Shown in pieces: positions 15,625 through 23,332 of a stretch of DNA of 32,682 bases. The notes below the pieces were generated by a model. The model saw only the letters and a list, made by a program, of their open reading frames with translations. It was not told the origin of the DNA and searched no databases. The number at the start of each line of letters is the position of its first letter. Within the stretch, counting starts at the first letter, position 1. The position numbers and the translations under genes are program-made. Origin of the DNA: JAGTJU01 sp038257535. Lineage in GTDB: Bacteria; Myxococcota_A; Polyangia; Fen-1088. The stretch is taken from NCBI GenBank assembly GCA_038257535.1, contig JBBSJE010000052.1, positions 1 through 32,682 on the forward strand. The letters are read 5' to 3'.

Positions 15625-15644
15625 AATTCTCGCCCGGCACCCAG

Positions 15645-16334
15645 ATGCGCATTCGGTTTTTGTCCGCGTTGGTTGTGGCCGCCCCGGCTTTGGTGTGGTC
15701 ATCGTTTCACGTCCGTTCGGCGTTGGCTGAAACTGTTCGAGGGCGCGTGGTGCTCTCGGACACGCTGCAGAACGCGCGACGGTTCGCCGGCTATTGGCGG
15801 GTGGAAAATGGCTCCGTGCCTGTGTCTACGCCCGCCAACCCTGATCCGCCGGTTGTGCTTTTAACCGGGGTCAAGGGCGAGTCGCCCGCCGCCAAAACGC
15901 ATTCCGTCGACATCCAAGGGTTCGCCGCCAGCAAACCCACATTAACCGTCTCGGTGGGCTCGGTTGTGGAGATCCGCAATAGCGACAGGGTTCCGCACGA
16001 TCTTTCGATCCCAGGCCACGAAAACCTGATGCCCCTTGAGCGCCTGGCGCCCGGTGTTTTGCGCCGCCAGAAGTTTGTTGTGCCAGGGGCCTACGAAATC
16101 CGCAGCGCCCAATACCCGCACGTCACCATTGCCGTGTTGGTGGTTGACAATGCGTTCACCTCCGTTTGCGATGCCAAAGGCAATTTCAAGATCAATGACG
16201 TTCCTGACGGGAAGGCCACTTTGAAGGTTTGGGCGCAAGGGCAATTCGTTCACGAACAATCCGTGGACGTTCAGTCGAATATGAAAGCTCTGCAAATTGA
16301 CGTGGCTTCCGCCACTTCTGCTGACTCTGAGTAA
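15645..16334 (+). CDS. Exported cupredoxin-fold protein with incomplete copper ligands
   Basis: A 229-residue protein with a signal peptide (cleavage near ALA at 26-28). A cupredoxin/plastocyanin-like domain spans about residues 95-170, followed by a carboxypeptidase-regulatory-like beta segment (DAKGNFKINDVPDGKATLKVW, about 176-196). In related exported proteins the pattern is a histidine, then Cys-x(n)-His-Pro-x-Met. Here H118 (RVPHDLSIPGHE) and H159 (QYPHVTI) are kept, but the cysteine position reads Ser (near S154) and the methionine is missing. Type 1 copper binding is therefore doubtful. It is seven bases upstream of the next gene and likely co-transcribed with it. The Shine-Dalgarno is weak. 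Confidence 0.75.
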   Translation: MRIRFLSALVVAAPALVWSSFHVRSALAETVRGRVVLSDTLQNARRFAGYWRVENGSVPVSTPANPDPPVVLLTGVKGESPAAKTHSVDIQGFAASKPTLTVSVGSVVEIRNSDRVPHDLSIPGHENLMPLERLAPGVLRRQKFVVPGAYEIRSAQYPHVTIAVLVVDNAFTSVCDAKGNFKINDVPDGKATLKVWAQGQFVHEQSVDVQSNMKALQIDVASATSADSE

Positions 16335-16340
16335 GGCGAC

Positions 16341-18224
16341 ATGTTTCTGAGCAAAATCTGGTTCATCTTGATCGCGCTTGTGGCCAGCGTTGCCACCACG
16401 GTGGCTTTGGTGGCACCACGTTCGGCAACCCGGCAACTGGCCAGCGCCGAGGCGCAAAGTCTCGATCGCGCACAGTACGCCGCCGAACAGCTGCTGAAGA
16501 ATGAAGCCATTCGGTGGATTCACAGCGTGGCCAAGCTAGGCCGCGACGCGGTCTTGACCGAAACGCTCGATAACGCCACCCGCGGAACAGGTGAACCCGG
16601 CCTTTTGAACGAAACCGTCAAGGGCCGCTTGGGCTCGCTGGTGCCCGACCTTGATGGCCGGAGCATCAGGGTGCTGGGCGCCGTAGATGGCAACGGACGC
16701 CTTGTGGGGCGCATCGGTGAAGGCGAAAACGAGCGCGGTGGCGAATCGTGGGCCGGCATCGAGGTGATTGCGGACGCCCTACGCGGGGTTATGTCCGACG
16801 ACGTTTGGGCTGCCAACGGCAAACTCACGCGCGTGGCAGCGGCCCCTGTGCTGTCGAAGACGCGGGACAAAGTTGTGGGCGCCGTATTTGTGGGGTTAGA
16901 CACCGGCGATCGCATGGTGGAGCTGTGGAAGAAGAATTTGGGCGTCGACGTCGCCGTGCTGTTGGGTGAGCAGGTGTTAAGCGCCACAGTGCCCGAAGGG
17001 GCCTTGGGTGCGCTGGCCGCAAAGGTGGCCGAACGCGGCGCCGAGATCAAAGAAGCCCACCGCACCAAAGCCTTCACTTTGCCCCACGGACAAGACGAAT
17101 TTTTGGCCGTGGCAGCGCCGTTTACGGGGCAAGCGGCCGCGTTGGATGCGCGTTACGTGCTGATGGTGAAACAGACACAAGCCGGCGGTCCACTGGAACT
17201 GCTGGCGTCCACCACGAAACAAGATCTGGGATGGGCCGAATTTCCCTGGCTGCGGTTGGGAGGCGCGGTTTTGCTCATGATCGGGATTGGACTATTCCTG
17301 CAACGCAAAGAACTCGAAGGCCCGCTGCTGAAGCTTCGAGGCGAGATGCAGAAGCTGGCGCGAGGAGAGATTCATAAACTTGATGACAGCCGCCATCCAG
17401 GTCGCTTCGGCGCCATTGCGCGCGATGTGAACGCGGCCTTGGAACGCCACGGCGATGGCTCGGCCGAAGGCAAGGGCGGCCGCAAAGATCTTTCCGCCAT
17501 CCTTGGCGACCGATCCACCAAGTCGGTCGACTTGCCGCACCTGCCACCTTTGGGCAATCCAACGGGTGGCTTTGGGCCTTCAAAGACGCCGGGCGGCTTC
17601 TCGGGCCCGATGCCCACACCGGTGAGCTATTCATCCTCTGCCCCCAACCACGTGGGCTTCGGCGCTGCGCCTTCGGCATTTTCATCACAGGCGTCATCCG
17701 GACCCATTCCGGGCGCAGTGCCCGCCGCGCGGTTGAGCTCTCCACCCATGCCCGGAGGGCCAAGGCCTCCTGGCCCCCCACCGGGGGGTCGTCCCCAGGC
17801 GCCCTTGCCGCCGACGCCTTCGGCGCCCATGGGTTTGCCGCCCAGCTTCAGCCCCGCGGCCGCGCGGCCCCCCGAAACCACGCCCACGCCCACTGTCCCC
17901 TTGCCATTGGGGGCCCCACAGGGCGCGCGGGGCGCCATGCCGCATTCCCATTCAGACGATGCGCCAACCGCAAACATGGGCCAAGGCGCGCCCGCGTCTG
18001 ACCCTGAAGACACCCACGTCCGCGAGGTGTTCGCCGAATACGTGGCCATGCGAAGCCAAACCGGGGAGCCCACCCGCGGTCTAACGCTTGAAAAGTTCAA
18101 AGACCGCCTGGATGAAAACCGGCGCACCATTATTGCGAAGTACAATTGCCGCAGCGCTCGATTTGCGGTGTATTTGAAGGACGGCAAGGCCGCGATACGC
18201 GCCACGCCGGTCAAGGACGCCTAA
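16341..18224 (+). CDS. MXAN_5187-family membrane protein with periplasmic sensor-like domain
   Basis: This 627-residue protein starts with a transmembrane helix (about 6-25). A periplasmic region of about 275 residues, of the cache/sensor type, includes a repeated SDDVWAANGKLTRVAAAPVL-like block. A second helix (about 302-320) and a HAMP-like helical stretch (321-370) come next. A long Pro/Gly/Ser-rich linker (about 395-560) follows. The C-terminal domain (about 563-627) contains FAEYVAMRSQTGEPTRGLTLEKF and RFAVYLKDGKAAIRATPVK, which I recognise as the MXAN_5187 C-terminal domain of myxobacteria. There is no histidine kinase, cyclase or chemotaxis output domain, so how a signal would pass on is unknown. 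The ATG has AAGGCG upstream and follows the cupredoxin-like gene by seven bases. Confidence 0.8.
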   Translation: MFLSKIWFILIALVASVATTVALVAPRSATRQLASAEAQSLDRAQYAAEQLLKNEAIRWIHSVAKLGRDAVLTETLDNATRGTGEPGLLNETVKGRLGSLVPDLDGRSIRVLGAVDGNGRLVGRIGEGENERGGESWAGIEVIADALRGVMSDDVWAANGKLTRVAAAPVLSKTRDKVVGAVFVGLDTGDRMVELWKKNLGVDVAVLLGEQVLSATVPEGALGALAAKVAERGAEIKEAHRTKAFTLPHGQDEFLAVAAPFTGQAAALDARYVLMVKQTQAGGPLELLASTTKQDLGWAEFPWLRLGGAVLLMIGIGLFLQRKELEGPLLKLRGEMQKLARGEIHKLDDSRHPGRFGAIARDVNAALERHGDGSAEGKGGRKDLSAILGDRSTKSVDLPHLPPLGNPTGGFGPSKTPGGFSGPMPTPVSYSSSAPNHVGFGAAPSAFSSQASSGPIPGAVPAARLSSPPMPGGPRPPGPPPGGRPQAPLPPTPSAPMGLPPSFSPAAARPPETTPTPTVPLPLGAPQGARGAMPHSHSDDAPTANMGQGAPASDPEDTHVREVFAEYVAMRSQTGEPTRGLTLEKFKDRLDENRRTIIAKYNCRSARFAVYLKDGKAAIRATPVKDA

Positions 18225-18365
18225 CAAGACGCCCAAATACGTGCAGCTTGCGGGGCCCCAAACGCGCCCCCCTCTGCGCTGGCGTGAAAGCCGTGGACTT
18301 TAGCGCAAACAAGTTGTGGCTCGGCAAAAGCCGAGGCGATAGATTCTGCCTGAAGGTTTGTTGTT

Positions 18366-20813
18366 TTGACTACGGGAATTTCCCCCCGACTTCCGCACAC
18401 GTCTCAGGCGCTGCCTGAAGGCGAACGTCCATCTACGCTCGAAGTCAACGCTGATGATGTTGACCTCGAGGCGCTTTACGAGCGGCAGCAGAGCTGGCCC
18501 GAACTCGCAATGCATTTGTTGGCCCGGGCTGAAGACGAGGCCAGCCCGCAAGTGCGCGCGCAGGCGCTAACCAAGGCCGCCCATGTTTTTGCCCAACGCC
18601 TGAATGACCCCGAAGGCGCGCTGATGGCGATGCGCCAGGCGGTGAAGCTGGCCGCAAATCACCAACGGTTGGCCACGCTTGAACAGCTGGCGTTTGCAGT
18701 GGGCCAACAAAGCACGCTGCCCGCGGCGTTCGAGGACGCCGCCGCCAACGCCGTTGACAGCAACTCAGCCGCCGCGGCGTGGACAGCCATGTCACGATGG
18801 CATCGTGGTGGGGCCGCGTGGGAAGCCTGCGCCACCGCCGCGCAAAACGCTTTGGCCTGCGCTCCCGGCGACGAACTGGCGCTGCAGGAACTTGAAGAAG
18901 CCCAGCGGCATCTGCAGCGGTGGCCCGAACTTGAGCAAACGCTGCTCAGTCGGATCGCGGTGTGGGCGCCGGCAGGTCAGCCGCCTGCCGATCCGGGCAA
19001 GCGCGCCGCGGTGGCCAGCGTTTGGGCGGAATTGGCGGCGCTTTACGAAGAGCGCTTGGCCAACCCCAAGCTGGCGCTGGTGGCGTGCCAAAAAGCGGTC
19101 GACATCGACCCTTTCCGCGATTCGGTGTGGGCACGCATGGAGCGCTTGTGCGACGCCACGGGAAACGTCGCTTTGGGCGCCCAAACGCTTGAACGCCAAA
19201 GGCAGCACGCCGAAAGCGCCCAGCAGCACACGGCGCTGTCGCTGCGGCTGGCAACCAAATGGGAAAGCCTAGGGAAACTGGAAGAGGCTTGTCGGGTGTT
19301 GCAAGCGGCTCGCGACCGCGATCCTGAGTGCGTCACCATCTACAACGAGTTGGCGCAGGTCTACGGCGCCCTGGGTTTCTGGAGTCAGTTTGTGGACAAT
19401 TGCTGGCACCACGCGCGCATCACGCCGGCGGGCGCAGAACGCGCGCGGTTGGCCTTTGAAGCGGGACGCGTGCTGCAAAACCGGCTGGGGCAAAGCGACG
19501 CCGCGCAGGCGGCGTACGCCGAAACGCTGACCCATGCGCCCACGCACCTCAACGCACGCCGGGGATTGGTGGGCATCTACCGCTCACGCGGCGAGATGGG
19601 GGCCTTGGCCGAAAGCTTATGGGAGCTGGCGGATCTAACCGACGACCGCGATGAAAAACACAGTTGTTGGAGCGAAGCGGCCGCCCTGCTGCGCGATACG
19701 TTGCACGACACCGCGCGCGCGCAGGTTTTGGAAGCACGTTTGCAGTCCCTGAACAACGAACTGAACGCGCAAGCCCCTCGAGCCGAAGCCAACGCGGACG
19801 CGCCACCAAGCGCAGGCATCGCCAACGCCACCACCCCTGCGCAACTTGCCGAAGCCGTGCGCCAGTGCGTGGCCACCACGGCGCTTGAAGGCGAACGCGT
19901 TCACAACGCCCGGCTCGCCCTCGTGGCCCTGAAACAAGCCCCGAGCATGGAGACCAAGCGACGCTTTGTTCCGCCGCAAAACAAGCTTGCGGGGTGGCCC
20001 ACACAGGTACGGCATGAGGGCCAAAGCGAAGCCATGTCGGCTGTGTTTGCTTTGGCGGCGCCCGCGGTGGCCGCGCTGAACGCTCAGCCGGCGGACGCGT
20101 TCGGCTTTGCGCTGGGCCCGACCCCGAAGACCCCGGAAAATCTAAAGCGTCACCCCTATGTTCGCCGTTTGCAACACATCGCCGCAACGATGGGCGTCAC
20201 CTTGCCTCAGATGGTGGCCAGTCCTCGCTTTGACGGCTTTGCGGATTTGGTTGTGGTGCAGGTGGACGACACCGCGCGATGGGTTTTGGTGTTGGGCCAA
20301 AGCTTTTTCACCCCGCACGAAGATCGAATCGGGGCATGTTTGTTGGGGCAACTGGTGGCAAGCCTGCGTCCTTCACACTTGGTTGTGTGGCCAGCCGTGG
20401 CGCCTTCGCTTTCGCATCTGCGCGCGATTGTCGAGGTGGCGCAACATCTGGCTGGCGTGCGCATGGCAGCGCACGGTGTCGGTGTCGGTGTCGACGTTGA
20501 TTTTGCCAACGGGCTGTTGAGCCAGCTGCCAACTTTAGATGCGCAAGCCTTCGCGCTGCTTCGGACGGCGGCGGCCACAATTCGCCCCGATGAAGACGTA
20601 AGCGCTTGGCTGCGCGCAACGAGGTTGACGATCAACCGGGCCGGGCTTGTTGTGTGTGGCGATCTGGCAGTGGCTCTGCAACTCGCCACCGCCCAGCCCC
20701 AGCCCGAAATGGCCGCGAATGGTTTTGAGATTGTGCGCGATTTGGTGGCGTGGGGGCTGTCAGGCGCGCACGCGGCGTTGCGACGGCAGCTGGTGGGTCC
20801 GGCTATTGAGTGA
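18366..20813 (+). CDS. Large TPR protein with a conserved C-terminal region
   Basis: This is an 815-residue protein without signal peptide or membrane helix. Residues 30 to about 470 are tetratricopeptide-like repeats, for example EALYERQQSWPELAMHLLARAED, ELAALYEERLANPKLALVACQKAVDIDP and ELAQVYGALGFWSQFVDNCWHHARITP. A low-complexity Ala-rich linker follows. The last 300 residues form a separate region (LADLVVVQVDDTARWVLVLG..., ending TINRAGLVVCGDLAVALQLA) that resembles the C-termini of large myxobacterial TPR proteins of unknown function. The start is TTG at 18366, supported by GAAGG nine bases upstream; the next in-frame ATG would remove 48 residues. The stop overlaps the convergent penicillin-binding-protein gene by 11 bases. 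Confidence 0.8.
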   Translation: MTTGISPRLPHTSQALPEGERPSTLEVNADDVDLEALYERQQSWPELAMHLLARAEDEASPQVRAQALTKAAHVFAQRLNDPEGALMAMRQAVKLAANHQRLATLEQLAFAVGQQSTLPAAFEDAAANAVDSNSAAAAWTAMSRWHRGGAAWEACATAAQNALACAPGDELALQELEEAQRHLQRWPELEQTLLSRIAVWAPAGQPPADPGKRAAVASVWAELAALYEERLANPKLALVACQKAVDIDPFRDSVWARMERLCDATGNVALGAQTLERQRQHAESAQQHTALSLRLATKWESLGKLEEACRVLQAARDRDPECVTIYNELAQVYGALGFWSQFVDNCWHHARITPAGAERARLAFEAGRVLQNRLGQSDAAQAAYAETLTHAPTHLNARRGLVGIYRSRGEMGALAESLWELADLTDDRDEKHSCWSEAAALLRDTLHDTARAQVLEARLQSLNNELNAQAPRAEANADAPPSAGIANATTPAQLAEAVRQCVATTALEGERVHNARLALVALKQAPSMETKRRFVPPQNKLAGWPTQVRHEGQSEAMSAVFALAAPAVAALNAQPADAFGFALGPTPKTPENLKRHPYVRRLQHIAATMGVTLPQMVASPRFDGFADLVVVQVDDTARWVLVLGQSFFTPHEDRIGACLLGQLVASLRPSHLVVWPAVAPSLSHLRAIVEVAQHLAGVRMAAHGVGVGVDVDFANGLLSQLPTLDAQAFALLRTAAATIRPDEDVSAWLRATRLTINRAGLVVCGDLAVALQLATAQPQPEMAANGFEIVRDLVAWGLSGAHAALRRQLVGPAIE

Positions 20814-23256
20814 GCAGCAGCTCATCGGCCGATTGCGCTTCCCCTTCCGCAGGCGCGCTATCCACCGGGGCGGTGCCGTGAATGAACACCTCCTCGATGC
20901 CTTCGCCGCCGGGGGCCGCCAGCAAACCGGTTTTGCGGTCGATGGTTTGCACTTCGATGCTGGGAGGTTGTGGAAAATCACGCACCGGCTGGCCCGCTGA
21001 GGCTTTGGTCATGAAATCAACCCACATGGGCAACGCCGCACCGCCGCCCGTTTCGCCACGACCCAGCATCTGCATATCGTCGAAGCCCACCCAAACCGCC
21101 GCTAACAAATCAGGGGTGCCGCCCACGAACCAAGCGTCCCGTTGACCGTTCGAGGTACCGGTTTTGCCAGACACCGGGCGCCCCAAGCTGGTGGCGGCCC
21201 GTCCAGTGCCCTCGGTGACAACGCTTTTCATCATCGACAATACGACAAACGCCGTTTCTGAATCCAAGGCGCGCGTGGGTTCAAGCGGGGGCGGCGTGTC
21301 TTCTCCCGCCACCCGCACCACCACGCGGGGCACCACGCGCATGCCACCATTGAACAGCGGCAAGTAAGCCTGCGCCAGTTCAAACGGTGTGACCGTCAAT
21401 GAGCCCAAGGCCAAAGACAGCCCCATCTCATCGGTGATGGCTGAGGTGATGCCCATGCGTGTAGTGACGTCTTTAAGCGCTGGCACGCCCACTTCTGACA
21501 ACAAACGAATGGCCACGGTGTTGATCGAATGCGCCAGCGCCTCCCGCAGGCGCACAGGCCCGCGGAAGTTTTCCTTTTCGTAGTTTTTGGGTTTCCACAG
21601 GTCGTAAACCTCGGGAGCGTCGTTCATCACAGAGGCCGCCGTAAACCGTCGCGACGCAATGGCGGTGGCAAACACGAAAGGCTTGAACGCGGATCCCGGT
21701 TGCCTGCGCGCTTGCTGGCTGCGATCAAATTGGCTTGCGCGGTAGCCGTAGCCGCCAACCAAAGCACGCAGTTCACCTGTGGCCACATCCAAAACAACCA
21801 TGGCGGCTTGCGGGCCCAATTCCAACTGCGCGGGAATGGCATCGTCGCTGTTGGGCCCAGGCGCACCTATGGCTTTGACCCGCACCACATCGCCCGCTGC
21901 GAATCTTTCGCTCAAAGCCGGCTTGCCCTTCGCGTAGCGATCTTCGCGTGACAGATCCACCACCATGGGCACGCCTCCAGCGTTGAGCTGAAGCAGCGGT
22001 GGGTTTGTTGCTGTGGCTTTGTCCACGCGGGCAACGACGGCCTCGAGGATACGCCCGGTCAGCAAGGCTTTGCGGCGGGCCGCATCGTCTTTGCCCAGCC
22101 GTTTGCCGGTTTGATCCACAAACGCGTCTAGCGCTTTGCCTTTGAGCCGGCGCAGGGGCTTGGTGTAGCCCTGCCGCGCATCCAGCGCTTCAAGCCCCTT
22201 TTCCAAGGCCTGCCGCGCGAACTGCTGCAGTTTCAAATCGATGGTGGTGTCAACGTTGCCCCCTTGGGTGGCGTAGGCATCCGCCCCCAAGTGATCATAG
22301 GCCGCGTGTGAGGCAAGGCTTGTTACTTCTGGCGCTTCGGCCACCGACGTCTCTGTGCGAACAATTTTGATCGGGGATTTGGCCAGCTGCTCGGCTTTGG
22401 CTTGCGGCAAAAAGCCCAGTTCAGCCATCCGCCCCAAGACATAACGTTGCCGGGTTTTGGCGGCTTCGGGGTGTTTGATGGGGCTGAGGCGCTCTGGGAG
22501 TTGAGGAATCCCCGCCAACAAGGCGGCCTCGCCTGTGTCCACTTTTCGCACCGACTTGCCAAAGAAGTATTGCGCGGCCTCTTCACATCCATAACGGCCG
22601 TGGCCGTAGTAGATCTGATTGAGGTACGTCTCCATAATCTCGTTTTTGCTCAAACTATTGGTAAGCCTATAGGCGAGCGCCAGCTCTTTGATTTTGCGCG
22701 CGACGGTGCGTTCAGGCGATAACAGCAAAAGCTTTACAACCTGCTGTGTGATGGTCGACCGACCCGGGGCGCGCTTCCTCTGAATCACGTTCTCAACGAA
22801 CGCTTTGACAACGCCTTTTATGTCCAGCCCGGGGTTCTCGAAGAACGTCGCGTCTTCAGCCGCCACCACCGCTTGCACCATGTGCTTTGGAATCTCTGCC
22901 AACGGCACCAATGTTCGTCGCTCTTCACCCAACTCCCCTATCACCTGTCCATTGCGGTCGAGCACCCGCATCATTTGTTTGGGCTGAAACTCACGAATGG
23001 CCTGCAGCGATGGCAAGTCGCGCGCATAAAAAAGAAACAAACCTGCCAGCGCCACGCCCCCCAGCACCACCGTACCCACCACCAACAGCGCGATTCGTTT
23101 CAACCAGCGCCCGGCCGACGCCGCACCTGGTTTTTTTCGTTTCGATTTGCCCTTCTTCACAGTTTTGCCCTTGTGTGCTGAGCCTCCAGAGCCGCCGCTG
23201 CGGCGGGGATCCCGGTCGGAAGTGTCAACGCCGCCAAAGGAATCATCCAGAGCCAT
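20803..23256 (-). CDS. Class A penicillin-binding protein (PBP1A family)
   Basis: This 817-residue bifunctional peptidoglycan synthase polymerises lipid II and cross-links the strands. A basic cytoplasmic tail (1-50, rich in Lys/Gly/Ser) and one membrane helix (about 53-76) come first. The GT51 glycosyltransferase domain then has catalytic E134 in AAEDATFF and the motif STITQQVVKLLLLSPERT. The transpeptidase domain has S522/K525 in PGSAFKPF, then HSINTVA, then K698 in SGKTGTS. An insert between the domains (about 380-480) is likely an OB-like linker. It lies downstream of the AsmA-GT51 gene on the same strand with a 76-base gap, so the cell-wall genes may be co-transcribed. The Shine-Dalgarno before ATG 23256 is weak. 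Confidence 0.93.
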   Translation of the reverse strand: MALDDSFGGVDTSDRDPRRSGGSGGSAHKGKTVKKGKSKRKKPGAASAGRWLKRIALLVVGTVVLGGVALAGLFLFYARDLPSLQAIREFQPKQMMRVLDRNGQVIGELGEERRTLVPLAEIPKHMVQAVVAAEDATFFENPGLDIKGVVKAFVENVIQRKRAPGRSTITQQVVKLLLLSPERTVARKIKELALAYRLTNSLSKNEIMETYLNQIYYGHGRYGCEEAAQYFFGKSVRKVDTGEAALLAGIPQLPERLSPIKHPEAAKTRQRYVLGRMAELGFLPQAKAEQLAKSPIKIVRTETSVAEAPEVTSLASHAAYDHLGADAYATQGGNVDTTIDLKLQQFARQALEKGLEALDARQGYTKPLRRLKGKALDAFVDQTGKRLGKDDAARRKALLTGRILEAVVARVDKATATNPPLLQLNAGGVPMVVDLSREDRYAKGKPALSERFAAGDVVRVKAIGAPGPNSDDAIPAQLELGPQAAMVVLDVATGELRALVGGYGYRASQFDRSQQARRQPGSAFKPFVFATAIASRRFTAASVMNDAPEVYDLWKPKNYEKENFRGPVRLREALAHSINTVAIRLLSEVGVPALKDVTTRMGITSAITDEMGLSLALGSLTVTPFELAQAYLPLFNGGMRVVPRVVVRVAGEDTPPPLEPTRALDSETAFVVLSMMKSVVTEGTGRAATSLGRPVSGKTGTSNGQRDAWFVGGTPDLLAAVWVGFDDMQMLGRGETGGGAALPMWVDFMTKASAGQPVRDFPQPPSIEVQTIDRKTGLLAAPGGEGIEEVFIHGTAPVDSAPAEGEAQSADELLLTQ

Positions 23257-23332
23257 CAGTTGGCCATTGTAGCAGCCACATTCGTTTCAGCGCAGTTGTT
23301 GAACAGGCTGCGCCCAAAGCGTCACGTTTGGC

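Noticed and set aside
15446..15652. N-terminal extension of QueF up to 15652
   Set aside because: The extra residues are unlike QueF, would overlap the opposite gene start and would cover the promoter elements in the gap.
18314..18345. TTGTGG ... TAGATT promoter with a CTCGGC-AAAA-GCCGAG hairpin (18320-18335) in the spacer, before the TPR gene
   Set aside because: The spacing of 20 bases is too long for a normal sigma70 promoter. The hairpin is real but short and has no T-tract.
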